Of a stretch of 64,000 nt of DNA, positions 41,248 to 50,815 are shown piece after piece (position 1 is the stretch's first letter; every line of letters begins with the position of its first letter). Where the stretch lies: NCBI RefSeq assembly GCF_000383615.1, contig NZ_KB911583.1, forward strand, positions 479,369 to 543,368. Direction: 5' to 3'. The position numbers and the translations under genes are program-made. The notes below the pieces were generated by a model. It did no database searches. It was not told where the DNA came from and was given only the letters and a program-made list of their open reading frames with translations. The DNA comes from Streptomyces canus 299MFChir4.1. Its GTDB lineage: Bacteria > Actinomycetota > Actinomycetes > Streptomycetales > Streptomycetaceae.

Positions 41248-42558
41248 TCACGCCGCCAGTCCCACCGCCTCCACCGCCGGAGTACGCAGCACCCTGCGGG
41301 CCGTGGCCAGGCTCGTCCCGATCGTCGCGGCCGTCGCGATCGCGACCACCGCCAGCCAGATGCCGAGTCCCTGGTGGGGCAGCACCGAGTCGGTGCGGAC
41401 GAGGGTGAACGGGATGATCCCGGCCAGCGCGGCCACCGTTCCGAAGAACAGCCCGACCGCCGTGAGGATCAGCCCCTCCACGCCCACCGTGCCCAGCACC
41501 TGCCGCGGGCTCGCCCCGGCCAGCCGCTGCCGGCCGAACTCCTGACTGCGGTAAGTCGTCGCCGCGTACAGCGAGTTGACCAGCATCACGCACACGAACA
41601 CCACGATGATGCCGACGACCGTGAGGTTCAGCGTCTGCAGGTTCTTCGCGTCGACCGTCTTCACCGCACCCGAGGCCTTCACGGCGTCGCTCTCCACACC
41701 CTGCATGTACAGCGTGGCGACGGACACCGCCGTGAACAGGATCAGCGACATCAGGATCCCGGAGAGGTGGTCCGCCCGCCGGCGCAGGTTCCGCACGGCC
41801 AGCCAGCCGCTCGCCCCGGTCAGAGGCAGCCGGTCCAGGACACCCTTCAGCAGTCGCGGCGCGAGCAGCGCGCACCCCACGGAGAGCAGGATCGCCCCGT
41901 ACGCCGGAGTCGCCATGAGCGCCTCGTCCGTCGCCGAGAAGGCGAAGGTGGAGGTCACCGAGACGGCCCCGGTGCCGAGTGCCGCGTACGCGAGCAGCGT
42001 GCGCGCCCTACCCCGCTGCCGACGCGCGCGGGTGGCCCGCCGTACGGCGAGGAAGGCGGCGCCCGCCGCCGCGACCAGCGTGATGTCGACCCCCGACATC
42101 AACGCCACGACACCGAAGGAGGGCTCGACGCTCTCCGCGACCTGCCCGCTGTCCTGGAAGACGTCCAGGAGCGCCCGCCCGCCGAGCATCGCCGGACCGA
42201 TCGCCAGCACGGCACCGATCAGGGCGACCGCCACGGACTCGCCCACGACCATCCGCCTGAGCTGCCCCGGCGTCGCCCCCGAACAGCGCAGCAGCTCCAA
42301 CTCACCCGCCCGCTGACGGACGTTGACCGTCAACGTCGACGCCACGGCGAAGAACACCAGGAGGGTCCCGTAGCCGCCGACGACGCTCGCCGAGGTGGTC
42401 AGGGTGTCCGAGCTCACCGGGTCGACACCCGGCCCGCCCGCCGTGTCGTACAGCGAGTTGAACGTCATGATGATCCCCGCGCCCAGGAAGGCGGCCAGCA
42501 GGGTCGCGAGAAACCGTCCGGGCCGTTGCCGTATCGACCGCATCGCCAGCATGAACAT
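41248..42558 (-). CDS. FtsX-like ABC transporter permease
   Basis: A 436-residue membrane protein. It begins LAMRSIRQRPGRFLATLLAAFL, a typical first helix of MacB/FtsX permeases. FtsX core segments are near residues 50-130 (STLTVNVRQRAGELELLRCSGA) and again near 310-425 (TYRSQEFGRQRLAGASPRQVL), giving two FtsX-type modules and about eight helices. The large extracytoplasmic loops of longer homologues are absent. It is encoded 3 bp after the ATPase gene, so together they form a complete exporter, perhaps for antibiotics or lipoproteins. No regulator gene is directly attached. Confidence 0.85.
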   Translation of the reverse strand: MFMLAMRSIRQRPGRFLATLLAAFLGAGIIMTFNSLYDTAGGPGVDPVSSDTLTTSASVVGGYGTLLVFFAVASTLTVNVRQRAGELELLRCSGATPGQLRRMVVGESVAVALIGAVLAIGPAMLGGRALLDVFQDSGQVAESVEPSFGVVALMSGVDITLVAAAGAAFLAVRRATRARRQRGRARTLLAYAALGTGAVSVTSTFAFSATDEALMATPAYGAILLSVGCALLAPRLLKGVLDRLPLTGASGWLAVRNLRRRADHLSGILMSLILFTAVSVATLYMQGVESDAVKASGAVKTVDAKNLQTLNLTVVGIIVVFVCVMLVNSLYAATTYRSQEFGRQRLAGASPRQVLGTVGVEGLILTAVGLFFGTVAALAGIIPFTLVRTDSVLPHQGLGIWLAVVAIATAATIGTSLATARRVLRTPAVEAVGLAA

Positions 42559-42561
42559 CGC

Positions 42562-43347
42562 TCACACCCCCGCCGTCACGTCGTCGCCCAGGTGCGCGAG
42601 GCGCTCGGCCACCGCGTCCGGGGTGGGCACGTCCATCCGGCCCGCGAGCCGGCCGTCCGCGAGGAACAGCACGGAGTCGGCGTAGGAGGCGGCGACCGGG
42701 TCGTGGGTCACCATCACCACGGTCCTGCCGTGCACCCGCACCGCCTCCTGGAGCAGCCGCAGCACGTCCCGCGCGCTCCGGGTGTCCAGGGCGCCCGTCG
42801 GCTCGTCCGCGAAGATCACCCGGGGGTCCGCGACCAGCGCGCGGGCGATCGCCACCCGCTGCCGCTGACCGCCGGAGAGCTGGTCGGGCCGGTGCCCGAG
42901 CCGGTCGCCGAGTCCGACGGCCGTCAGCACCTCCCTGACCCGCCGCCGATCGACCTTCCGGCCGGCGAGCTTCAGCGGCAGGACCGTGTTCTGGGCGACG
43001 GTCAGTGTCTCCAGCAGGTTGTACTGCTGGAACACGAACCCCACCCGCCCGCGCCGGAACCTCGTCAGAGCCGCCTCGCCGCCACCCGTCAGCTCCGTGC
43101 CGTCCACCCGCACGATCCCGCTGTCCGGCCGGTCGAGACCGGCGGCGCACTGCAACAGCGTGGACTTGCCGGACCCCGACGGACCCATCACCGCGGTGAA
43201 GGTGCCCCGGGCCAGGCTCAGCGTGACCCCGTCCAGAGCGGTCACGGCACTGTCGTCCGTGCCGTAGGTCCTGCTGACCCTCACCAGCCGCAGCGCCTCC
43301 GCGGCGGGTCCCGTCTCGTGCGTACGTCCTGAACCTGTGCGAAACAT
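42562..43347 (-). CDS. ABC transporter ATP-binding protein (MacB/LolD type)
   Basis: A 261-residue ATPase. Walker [20 protein letters not shown] is near residue 55, Q-loop [12 protein letters not shown] near 103, signature [15 protein letters not shown] near 158, Walker [13 protein letters not shown] near 178, and the switch His in [10 protein letters not shown] near 213. This is the LolD/MacB-type cassette that partners FtsX-like permeases, encoded directly downstream. No membrane helices. The substrate is unknown. Confidence 0.9.
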   Translation of the reverse strand: MFRTGSGRTHETGPAAEALRLVRVSRTYGTDDSAVTALDGVTLSLARGTFTAVMGPSGSGKSTLLQCAAGLDRPDSGIVRVDGTELTGGGEAALTRFRRGRVGFVFQQYNLLETLTVAQNTVLPLKLAGRKVDRRRVREVLTAVGLGDRLGHRPDQLSGGQRQRVAIARALVADPRVIFADEPTGALDTRSARDVLRLLQEAVRVHGRTVVMVTHDPVAASYADSVLFLADGRLAGRMDVPTPDAVAERLAHLGDDVTAGV

Positions 43348-43488
43348 CGTCGTCCCCCTTCGTCCGGCACGCCGTGTGCCTCGTAGAAGAAGCTACGGAG
43401 ACGCAGGTCGCAGGACATTGGGCGTAGAACCCGTCTTGCGGGGTGTACTCAGTGACACCATCCGGCGGATACGGCAGGGTTGACCGCC

Positions 43489-44131
43489 ATGACCGACGGA
43501 ATAGCCTGGCTCGCCGAACCGCAGTCCATCGCCTGGGGCGGTTACAGCGTGGTGATCGCCCCCGACCTCGAATCGGAATCCCTGGCGCGACGGATCGCCG
43601 GGACCGCCCACCGGCCCTACCGGCCCCGCGCCATCGGAGAACTCACCGGACGCCAGGTGCAGGACCTGCTGGAAGGTCTGTACGGCGAGGTCCTGGACGG
43701 CATCGCCCTGTGCCACGGCGAGCTCGACGAGTGGTCCTACGTCATCAAGTACGGCGGCTGGCAGGGCGAGTTCGGCACCGGCACCCGGCCGGTCGACCAC
43801 GGCGGCCTGCACGTCTACCACCTGGAGTACGAGGAGGAGAACGGCAAGCCGGTGCCCCCGAACTTCGCCTACCGCCACGACGAGAACCTGATGTGCGCGT
43901 TCAACCTGCACCTGGACGGCACTTGGGTACGGCAGCCCCGAGGGGGACCCCGACGTGGTCGCCGCCGTCCAGCAGCGGCTCATGGCCGCCGGACTGCCCG
44001 ACGAGGACCTGGACGACCGTGCCGTGCACCGGGCCTGTCTGGAGGTGCTCCAGCGGCACTTCGGTCTCACCCTGCCCCGCGAGCGGATCCTGGAGGACAC
44101 CCTGCCCACGCTCCTGCTGACCGGCCCCTGA
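43489..44131 (+). pseudogene. hypothetical protein gene with one frameshift near 43920
   Basis: From ATG 43489 the frame encodes GIAWLAEPQSIAWGGYSVV through ENLMCAFNLHLDGT. At about 43920 coding switches to another frame, which reads SPEGDPDVVAAVQQRLMAAG then EVLQRHFGLTLPRERILEDT and ends at TGA 44129-44131. Removing one T near 43922 would join both parts. The total would be about 213 residues. The C-terminal piece recalls DUF6461-type proteins, but the match is weak. It is either a recent pseudogene or a sequencing error. Codon use is normal on both sides of the shift. Confidence 0.6.
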
Positions 44132-44173
44132 CGGCTGGGGCCGTTGTCAGTGGGGCGCGGTACTTTTCGGCAC

Positions 44174-44767
44174 ATGGGGATCTATCTGGTGAGCGTGGGC
44201 GCGCAGGAGTGGTTCGACACCGACGAGGAGGAGGGCAGGGGGGCGGTCGCCGCGGGGCTGAACGAGGAACTGCGCCGCCGGGGGCTGCCGCCGTACGAGT
44301 CCCTGCCCGAAGAGACGGAGTTCGTCCGCGGGTCGGGGCTGCGGTTCGAGGAGAAGCTGGTGCCGTCCATGGAGGGCCTACTGCGGCTGGCGCGTGACCG
44401 GCTGGCGCCCTCGGAGCCGGAGGCCCTTCTCGACTGGTCGGTACTGGTGCCGGTGCCGCTCGACGTGGAGATCGAACTGCCCATCGAGTCCTCCTACTCG
44501 GACACCACGGTGATCGCCGGAGCCCCACAGATCCTCGATCTCGCGCGACGACTGGCCGAGGCCGTGGGCCTGCCCCTCGACGAGATACCCGAGGCCTGCG
44601 ACAACCTCGACCTCACCACGTGGTTCCTGGACGGCGAGGCGAACCGGGTCGCCGCCGCACGACCCGGGCCCTGGGCCGAGGACCTGGACGCCGCGTTCTA
44701 CGTGGCGCTGTACCTGCGTGCCGCCCAGCACTCCCTGCGGCGCGGCTGCCCGATCGTCTACAGCTGA
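44174..44767 (+). CDS. hypothetical protein
   Basis: A 197-residue acidic soluble protein from ATG 44174 (MGIYLVSVGAQEWFDTDEEE). There is no signal peptide or membrane helix. Conserved-looking segments are LLDWSVLVPVPLDVEIELP and CDNLDLTTWFLDGEAN. I do not recognise the family. It is 42 bp downstream of the frameshifted gene on the same strand, and both look like orphan genes of unknown role. Confidence 0.6.
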   Translation: MGIYLVSVGAQEWFDTDEEEGRGAVAAGLNEELRRRGLPPYESLPEETEFVRGSGLRFEEKLVPSMEGLLRLARDRLAPSEPEALLDWSVLVPVPLDVEIELPIESSYSDTTVIAGAPQILDLARRLAEAVGLPLDEIPEACDNLDLTTWFLDGEANRVAAARPGPWAEDLDAAFYVALYLRAAQHSLRRGCPIVYS

Positions 44768-44795
44768 CGCGACGGTGGGGTGAGACCGCCGGTCC

Positions 44796-44881
44796 TGAAC
44801 GCTTTCACCTCGCGGCGCGGACGGTGGACACCCCTCACATCTGCCACTAGCTTCAAGCACCGACCCGGCTGAATCGATACA
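44796..44881 (+). promoter_or_regulatory. GH78 promoter with two candidate rhamnose-regulon operators
   Basis: -35 TGGACA (44825-44830) and -10 TAGCTT (44848-44853) are 17 bp apart. Upstream lies TGAACGCTTTCA (44796-44807); downstream of the expected start lies TGAATCGATACA (44870-44881). Both resemble TGAAACGATTCA before rhaI and TGAAACCTTTCA before the rhaT transporter operon, suggesting control by the same LacI-type regulator. Confidence 0.5.
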
Positions 44882-44916
44882 ACGCCGAACAACCGCACAG
44901 CCGAAGGGACCACGGC

Positions 44917-47886
44917 ATGACCGACGGAGTCCACCGCACCGACGTCGAGGGCCTCACGGTGGAGCACCGCACCGATCCGCTCGGCGTGGACGCCGCCCGC
45001 CCTCGCTTCGGCTGGCGCACCGCGTCCCGCGTCCGCGGCCGGCGGCAGACGGCGTACCGCATCCTGGTGGCGTCCGGCCCCGACCGTCTGGCCGAGGGCC
45101 GCGCGGACGTCTGGGACAGCGGCCGGACCGACTCGGCGGACTCGGTGGCGGTGCGCTACGCGGGCCCCGAACTGCACGCCTCCACCCGCTACCACTGGAC
45201 GGTCCAGGTCTGGGACGAGAACGGCCGCAGGCTCCCCGACGCCCCGGTCGCCCGTTTCGAGATGGGCCTGCACAGCACCGACGGCGTGCGCGGCTGGGAC
45301 GGCGCGCGGTGGATCAGCATGGCGGGCAAGGCGCCGAACAGCCCGGGCTCGCCGCTCCTGAGAAGGCAGGCAGCGCTGAAGGCCGGCCGCGTGCGCGACG
45401 CCCGGCTGTACGTCTCCGCGCTCGGCGTGTACGACGCCTATGTCAACGGTCAACGGGTCGGCGTGCCCCAGGACGGCGGCACCACGTACGAACTGCTCAC
45501 CCCGGGCTGGACCAACTACGACACCACCGTCAGCTACTTCACCTACGACGTGACGGACCTGCTGGCGGACCAGCCGCAGGTCACCCTCGCGGCCGTGCTG
45601 GGCAACGGCTGGTACAACGGCCGCGTCTCCGAGAACAGCGTCTACTACGCGGAGTCCGGCAACCGCCTCGCCCTCAAGGCCAAGCTCCTGATCCGCTACG
45701 AGGACGGCTCCGGCCAGAGCGTCGTGACCACGCCCGGCGACGACTGGAGGGCCACGGACACCGGCCCCTACCGGGCCGACGACATCTACGACGGCCAGAC
45801 CTACGACGCCCGCCGGGAACTGCCCGGCTGGACCGCCAACGGTTTCGACGCCTCCGCCTGGTCCGGAGTCGAGGAACACGACTTCACCACCCGGTTCCCC
45901 GACGCCCGACTGGTCGCCTACCCGGGCGAGTCGGCCCGGCTGATGCCCGAGTGGGACCGCAGGCCACGGTCGATCACCGTCCATACCGGTGGCGGCGATT
46001 TCGTCCCCGCCCCCGACCGCACGGTCACCGACCCCACCGAGGCCTCCACCGCCCCCCTCACCCTGCACCCCGGCGACACCGCCGTGATCGACCTCGGCCA
46101 GAACCTCGTCGGCGTCCCCCGCTACACCCTCCGCGGCCCCACCGGAGCCGAAGTCGTCCTCGAACCGGCGGAGATGCTCAACGACACCAGCGCGGGCGCG
46201 GACGGCCCCGAAGGTTCCGTCTACCGGGCCAACCTCCGCACCGCCAGGGCGACCAGCACCTACATCCTCAAGGGCGACCCGAAGGGCGAGACCCACCAGG
46301 ACTCCCTGACCTTCTACGGCTTCCGCTACCTATCCGTCACCACGACCGCCACCGTCACCCTCACCGAACTGACCGGCCGGGTCGCCACCTCCGCCCTCCA
46401 CGACATCGGCACCGTCGAGACGGACGACGCCGACGTCAACCAGCTGATCAGCAACGTCCGTTGGGGCCAGCGCGGCAACTACCTCTGGGTGCCCACCGAC
46501 TGCCCGCAACGCGACGAACGCTGCGGCTGGACCGGCGACACCCAGCTCTTCGCCCAGACCGGCCTCTACAACACCGACGCGGTCGCCTTCCTGAGCCACT
46601 TCCAGGACATCCTGATCGACTCCCAGCGCACCTACGGCGCGGACGGCGCCCAGTTCACCTGGATCGCGCCCGGCGCCCGCTACAACGAGCCGGATCCGGC
46701 GAGCGGTTGGGCGGACTGCGGGGTCGTCGTGCCCTGGACGGTGTGGCAGATGAGCGGGGACACCACCGTCGTCGACCGCAGCTGGGACGCGATGACCGCC
46801 TACATGGACTGGATCCGGGCGCGCACCGGCGGCACCTACTCCGGACAGGGCGCGATCTTCGGTGACTGGCTGGCCTTCCAGGTCACCAGCACCCAGCTCG
46901 TCAGCGACGCCTACTACGCCTACAGCGCCCGGCTCATGGCGGACATGGCCCGCGCCACCGGCCGCACCGCCGAGGCGCACGCCTACGAGGAGCTGTTCTC
47001 GCACATCAAGCGGGCCTTCGTCACCAAGTACCTGAGCACCGAGAACGGTCGGCTGACCGTGCGTTCCAGCCTCGGCTCCCCGCCGCCCTGGACCCCGGGA
47101 GGCAGCCCCACCCGGACCGAGGACGACAGCCAGACCGCCCTGCTCTGGGTCCTCAAACTCGGCCTGTACGACACCGAGGCCCAGCGGCGCGCGATCGTCG
47201 AGCTCCTCGTCCAGAACATCGGCAACTCCGCCGCCTACAAGGCCGCCCACCCCGACAGCACCCGGGTCGGACACGCCGAGAACACCCTGTCCGTCGGCTT
47301 CCTCGGGGTGAACGTCCTGGCGCCCGTGCTCACCGAGGAGGGCCAGGTGGAGCTGGCCTACAAGGTGCTGCACCAGGACGCGATGCCGTCCTGGCTGTAC
47401 TCGGTAAGGAACGGCGCGACCACGATCTGGGAGCGCTGGAACTCGTACTCGAAGGAGGACGGCTTCGGGCCGGTCGAGATGAACTCCTTCAACCACTACG
47501 CCTACGGCGCGATCATGGAGTGGATGTACGAGAGCATGGCCGGCATCGCCAAGGACCCGGCCCACCCGGGCTTCCGGCACTTCTTCCTGCGGCCCCACCT
47601 CGACCCGACCGGCAGGATCACCCGGGTCACCGGCTCGCACCGGTCGCCGTACGGCGAGATCGTCAGCGCGTGGACGGTGCGGGAGAGCGAGTTCACGCAC
47701 CGGGTCGCGGTCCCCGCCAACAGCACCGCGACCCTGCGCATCCCCGCGGCCGACCCCGACTCCGTGCGCGAGGGCGGCACCCTCCTGTCACGCGTGCCGG
47801 GGGTGACGTACCTGGGTTTCGAGGACGGTGTCGCCTCGTACGAACTGCCCTCCGGGCACTACGAGTTGACGTCCTCACTCGCCTGA
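44917..47886 (+). CDS. GH78 alpha-L-rhamnosidase
   Basis: A 989-residue GH78 enzyme. N-terminal beta-sandwich domains (GWRTASRVRGRRQTAYRILV, then VYDAYVNGQRVG) precede the (alpha/alpha)6 catalytic barrel from about residue 500 to 890. The family signature TDCPQRDERCGWTGDTQL is near residue 527 and includes the general-acid region; ATTIWERWNSY near 836 supplies a further conserved Glu and Trp. There is no signal peptide, so it cleaves rhamnosides after uptake. It has its own promoter with candidate rhamnose operators. Its 3' end overlaps convergent lutC by 28 bp. Confidence 0.92.
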   Translation: MTDGVHRTDVEGLTVEHRTDPLGVDAARPRFGWRTASRVRGRRQTAYRILVASGPDRLAEGRADVWDSGRTDSADSVAVRYAGPELHASTRYHWTVQVWDENGRRLPDAPVARFEMGLHSTDGVRGWDGARWISMAGKAPNSPGSPLLRRQAALKAGRVRDARLYVSALGVYDAYVNGQRVGVPQDGGTTYELLTPGWTNYDTTVSYFTYDVTDLLADQPQVTLAAVLGNGWYNGRVSENSVYYAESGNRLALKAKLLIRYEDGSGQSVVTTPGDDWRATDTGPYRADDIYDGQTYDARRELPGWTANGFDASAWSGVEEHDFTTRFPDARLVAYPGESARLMPEWDRRPRSITVHTGGGDFVPAPDRTVTDPTEASTAPLTLHPGDTAVIDLGQNLVGVPRYTLRGPTGAEVVLEPAEMLNDTSAGADGPEGSVYRANLRTARATSTYILKGDPKGETHQDSLTFYGFRYLSVTTTATVTLTELTGRVATSALHDIGTVETDDADVNQLISNVRWGQRGNYLWVPTDCPQRDERCGWTGDTQLFAQTGLYNTDAVAFLSHFQDILIDSQRTYGADGAQFTWIAPGARYNEPDPASGWADCGVVVPWTVWQMSGDTTVVDRSWDAMTAYMDWIRARTGGTYSGQGAIFGDWLAFQVTSTQLVSDAYYAYSARLMADMARATGRTAEAHAYEELFSHIKRAFVTKYLSTENGRLTVRSSLGSPPPWTPGGSPTRTEDDSQTALLWVLKLGLYDTEAQRRAIVELLVQNIGNSAAYKAAHPDSTRVGHAENTLSVGFLGVNVLAPVLTEEGQVELAYKVLHQDAMPSWLYSVRNGATTIWERWNSYSKEDGFGPVEMNSFNHYAYGAIMEWMYESMAGIAKDPAHPGFRHFFLRPHLDPTGRITRVTGSHRSPYGEIVSAWTVRESEFTHRVAVPANSTATLRIPAADPDSVREGGTLLSRVPGVTYLGFEDGVASYELPSGHYELTSSLA

Positions 47887-48515
47887 GAGTCCACCAGCAC
47901 CACCTCCAGGGTGCGCGGCCCGTGCACCCCCTCGACCCGGTCCAGCTCGATGTCACTGGTCGCCGAGGGGCCGGAGATCCACGTCAACGGGCGTACCGGG
48001 TCGAGGCGTTCGAGGGCCTGCGGCACGGAGGAGACGACCTGGTTCGGGACGCGTACGACACAGACGTGGTGGTCCGGGACCAGGGTGATGCGGCGGCGGC
48101 CCTGATCCGGGCCGCCGTCCAGCACGATGGTGCCGGTCTCGGCGACGGCCACCGCGCACGCCGTGACCACGCTGTCGATCCGGTCCAGTTCGTGCGGGGT
48201 GCTCTCGGCCAGGTCCTGCACCTGTTCGGTGTCGGCGTCCGCGAGCCACGCCGGATCAAGACCCGGTGGCACGAGGACGGTCTTCGCCCCCCGGGCCGCC
48301 AGCATTCCGGCGAGTGTCGCCGGCAGGTCGGCCGAGGTGCAGCGGTGCACGATCGCCCGGTAGTCGGCGAGGTTCTCGGCCAGCAGTTCGACCGTCTCCT
48401 CGACACCTCGGTCGCCGTGTTCCCGCAGGTACGCGCGCTCGATCGGGGTGTCGTCCCCCGGGGTGTCGGCCAGCGCGCGCCGCACCCGGCCCAGAATCCG
48501 CTCCCTGCTGCTCAC
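47859..48515 (-). CDS. lutC: LutC-type LUD-domain protein of lactate oxidation
   Basis: A 218-residue LUD-domain protein: MSSRERILGRVRRAL at the start, TIVLDGGPDQGRRRITLVPDHHVCVV at about 140-165 and SATSDIELDRVEGVHGPRTLEVVLVD near the end, which is diagnostic of LutC/YkgG. With LutA and LutB it forms the iron-sulfur L-lactate dehydrogenase complex. GTG 48515 overlaps the lutB stop (GTGA). It is the last gene of the rhamnose operon read on the minus strand. Its last 28 bp overlap the end of the convergent GH78 gene. Confidence 0.9.
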   Translation of the reverse strand: MSSRERILGRVRRALADTPGDDTPIERAYLREHGDRGVEETVELLAENLADYRAIVHRCTSADLPATLAGMLAARGAKTVLVPPGLDPAWLADADTEQVQDLAESTPHELDRIDSVVTACAVAVAETGTIVLDGGPDQGRRRITLVPDHHVCVVRVPNQVVSSVPQALERLDPVRPLTWISGPSATSDIELDRVEGVHGPRTLEVVLVDSQASEDVNS

Positions 48516-49990
48516 TTGGTGCCCTCCTTGCCGCCGCCTGTGCGCTGCCACCAGTCGCGGAACGGTTCCGCGGGCACGGCAGGCAGGTCCCGGGTGCCGC
48601 TCCACGCCTTGCCGGGGCCCGGCAAGGTGCGCGGATGGACCCGGCGGGTCCGCGACGCCGCCCGCTGGCCGGTGCGCAGGACACCGGGATGGGAGAACGC
48701 CCAGCGGGCCGCCCGCATGGCAGCCCGCTCGGCCGCGTGCCCCTTGGCGGGCTTGAGCACCACCTTGTTGCCCTCGCGGACCACAGGACCGCCCTGCACG
48801 ACCCGCTCCCGCAGATGCACCAGCACCTCGGGGATGTCGATGGCGACCGGGCAGACCTCGTAGCAGGCCCCGCACAGCGAGGAGGCGTACGGCAGCGAGG
48901 CGTCGATCTCGCTTGCCGTACCCCGGAGTTGGGGGCTGAGGATGGCGCCGATCGGCCCCGGATAGACCGAGCCGTAGGCATGGCCGCCGGCCCGCTCGTA
49001 GACCGGGCAGACGTTGAGACAGGCCGAGCAGCGGATGCAGCGCAGGGCCTGGCGGCCGACCTCGTCGGCGAGGGTGTCGGAGCGGCCGTTGTCGAGCAGC
49101 ACCAGATGGAAGTTCTGCGGGCCGTCCTCGTCGGTGGTGCCGGTCCAGGTGGACGTGTACGGGTTCATGCGCTCGGCGGTCGAGGAGCGGGGGAGTGTCT
49201 GGAGGAAGACCTCCAGGTCCTGCCAGGTCGGCACGATCTTCTCGATGCCGACGACCGAGATCAGGGTCTCGGGCAGGGTCAGACACATCCGTCCGTTGCC
49301 CTCGGACTCCACGACCACCAGGGTGCCGGTGTCGGCGACCATGAAGTTGGCGCCGGAGATGCCGACCTTGGCGCGCAGGAACTTCTCCCGAAGGTGCAGC
49401 CGTGCCGCCTCCGCCAGTTCGGCGGGCGTGTCGGTGAGGCCCTCGGGGGCCGGGCGGCCCCACTCGCTCATCTCCCGCTCGAAGATGTCCCGGATCTCAC
49501 CCCGGTTGCGGTGGATGGCCGGGACGAGGATGTGCGAGGGCCGGTCCTTGCCCAACTGCACGATCAGCTCGGCGAGATCGGTCTCGTAGGCCCGGATGCC
49601 CTCAGCCTCCAGCGCCTCGTTGAGCCCGATCTCCTGCGTGGCCATCGACTTGACCTTGACGACCTCCGACTCGCCGGTCATCTTGACGAGGTGCGTCACG
49701 ATCGCGTTGGCCTCGTCGGCGTCGGCGGCCCAGTGGACGGTGCCGCCCGCCGCGATGACCGACTCCTCCAACTGCACCAGATACCGGTCGAGATGGCGCA
49801 GCGTGTGGTCCTTGATCTGCTTGCCGGCCTCGCGCAGCTCAGCCCAGTCGGACACCTCCGCGACGGCGTTCGCCCGCTTGGCGCGGATGGTGTGCGTGGC
49901 GTGGCGCAGATTGCCGCGCAACGTCTTGTTGCCCACGGCCTCGTGCGCGGCCTCGGGGAAGGCCGGCATCCCCAGATACGTCCCGCTCAT
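48512..49990 (-). CDS. lutB: LutB-type iron-sulfur protein of lactate oxidation
   Basis: A 492-residue protein. LUD domain at about residues 70-290 (AAGGTVHWAADADEANAIV, SGANFMVADTGTLVVVESEGN). Two 4Fe-4S clusters are formed by CIRCSACLNVCPVYE (about 325) and CGACYEVCPVAIDIP (about 377), followed by a basic helical tail. It matches LutB/YkgF, the central electron-transfer subunit for L-lactate oxidation to pyruvate. ATG 49990 overlaps the lutA stop (ATGA). Confidence 0.93.
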   Translation of the reverse strand: MSGTYLGMPAFPEAAHEAVGNKTLRGNLRHATHTIRAKRANAVAEVSDWAELREAGKQIKDHTLRHLDRYLVQLEESVIAAGGTVHWAADADEANAIVTHLVKMTGESEVVKVKSMATQEIGLNEALEAEGIRAYETDLAELIVQLGKDRPSHILVPAIHRNRGEIRDIFEREMSEWGRPAPEGLTDTPAELAEAARLHLREKFLRAKVGISGANFMVADTGTLVVVESEGNGRMCLTLPETLISVVGIEKIVPTWQDLEVFLQTLPRSSTAERMNPYTSTWTGTTDEDGPQNFHLVLLDNGRSDTLADEVGRQALRCIRCSACLNVCPVYERAGGHAYGSVYPGPIGAILSPQLRGTASEIDASLPYASSLCGACYEVCPVAIDIPEVLVHLRERVVQGGPVVREGNKVVLKPAKGHAAERAAMRAARWAFSHPGVLRTGQRAASRTRRVHPRTLPGPGKAWSGTRDLPAVPAEPFRDWWQRTGGGKEGTK

Positions 49991-50742
49991 ACGGCCGGCT
50001 CCTCTTCCGTGCTCGCCAGGATCTCCGCGATGTGCACCGGCCGCATGTCCGACTCCAGCCGGCCCATCGTGCCGCCGATGTGCATGAGGCACGAGTTGTC
50101 GGCCGCGCACAGCACCTCGGCGCCCGTCGACTCGGCGTTGCGCACCTTGTCCGTACCCATCGCCGCCGAGACATCGGAGTTCTTCAGCGCGAAGGTGCCA
50201 CCGAAGCCGCAGCATTCGTCGGCGCCCGGAAGCTCCTTCAGCTCAAGGCCCTTGACCGCCTGGAGCAGCCGCCGGGGCCGGTCACCGAGCCCCAGGCCGC
50301 GCAGTCCGTGACAGGTCGGGTGATAGGTCACCGTGTGCGGGTAGTACGCCCCGACGTCCGTCAGCCCCAGCACGTCCACCAGGAACTCCGTGAGCTCGTA
50401 CGTCTTCGGCACCACGGGCGCCAGGACGGCCGCGAGGCTCTCCCCGCGCCCCTCGGCCCGGGCCCGCTCACCCATCCGCGGATACAGCTCCCGCACCATC
50501 GCCCCGCACGAGCCGGACGGCGTCACGATCGCCTCGTAGTCCCGGAAGACATCGGAGAAATGCCGGGCCAGTGGTTCCGCCTCATGCCGGTAGCCGGTGT
50601 TGTAGTGGGCCTGCCCGCAGCAGGTCTGCGACATCGGGAAGTCGACGTCCACGCCCAGCCTGGTCAGCAGTTTCACCACAGCGCGCCCGGTGTCCGGATA
50701 GAGCGTGTCGTTGACACAGGTCAGGAACAGGGCGACACGCAT
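49987..50742 (-). CDS. lutA: LutA-type (Fe-S)-binding protein of lactate oxidation
   Basis: A 251-residue protein with two CCG domains: CCGQAHYNTGY at about residue 41 and CCGFGGTFALKN at about 177, plus conserved TPSGSCGAMVRELYP and HPTCHGLRGLG. This is LutA/YkgE. It begins 73 bp after rhaB, with no separate promoter evident, so it is probably transcribed with the rhamnose genes. That links lactate, the oxidised form of lactaldehyde from rhamnose, to pyruvate. Confidence 0.93.
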   Translation of the reverse strand: MRVALFLTCVNDTLYPDTGRAVVKLLTRLGVDVDFPMSQTCCGQAHYNTGYRHEAEPLARHFSDVFRDYEAIVTPSGSCGAMVRELYPRMGERARAEGRGESLAAVLAPVVPKTYELTEFLVDVLGLTDVGAYYPHTVTYHPTCHGLRGLGLGDRPRRLLQAVKGLELKELPGADECCGFGGTFALKNSDVSAAMGTDKVRNAESTGAEVLCAADNSCLMHIGGTMGRLESDMRPVHIAEILASTEEEPAV

Positions 50743-50815
50743 CGCGGCTCCTTGTGGTCGATCATCGGATGGGTGCAGCGTAGTCGGGGGGCGACTCCCA
50801 GGGGAGCCCCCCGGG

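Noticed and set aside
43480..44397. 305-residue plus-strand frame from TTG 43480 as one protein
   Set aside because: After about residue 148 the translation turns into Arg/Pro/Gly low complexity and crosses the next gene in the wrong frame. The true continuation is in another frame after a frameshift.
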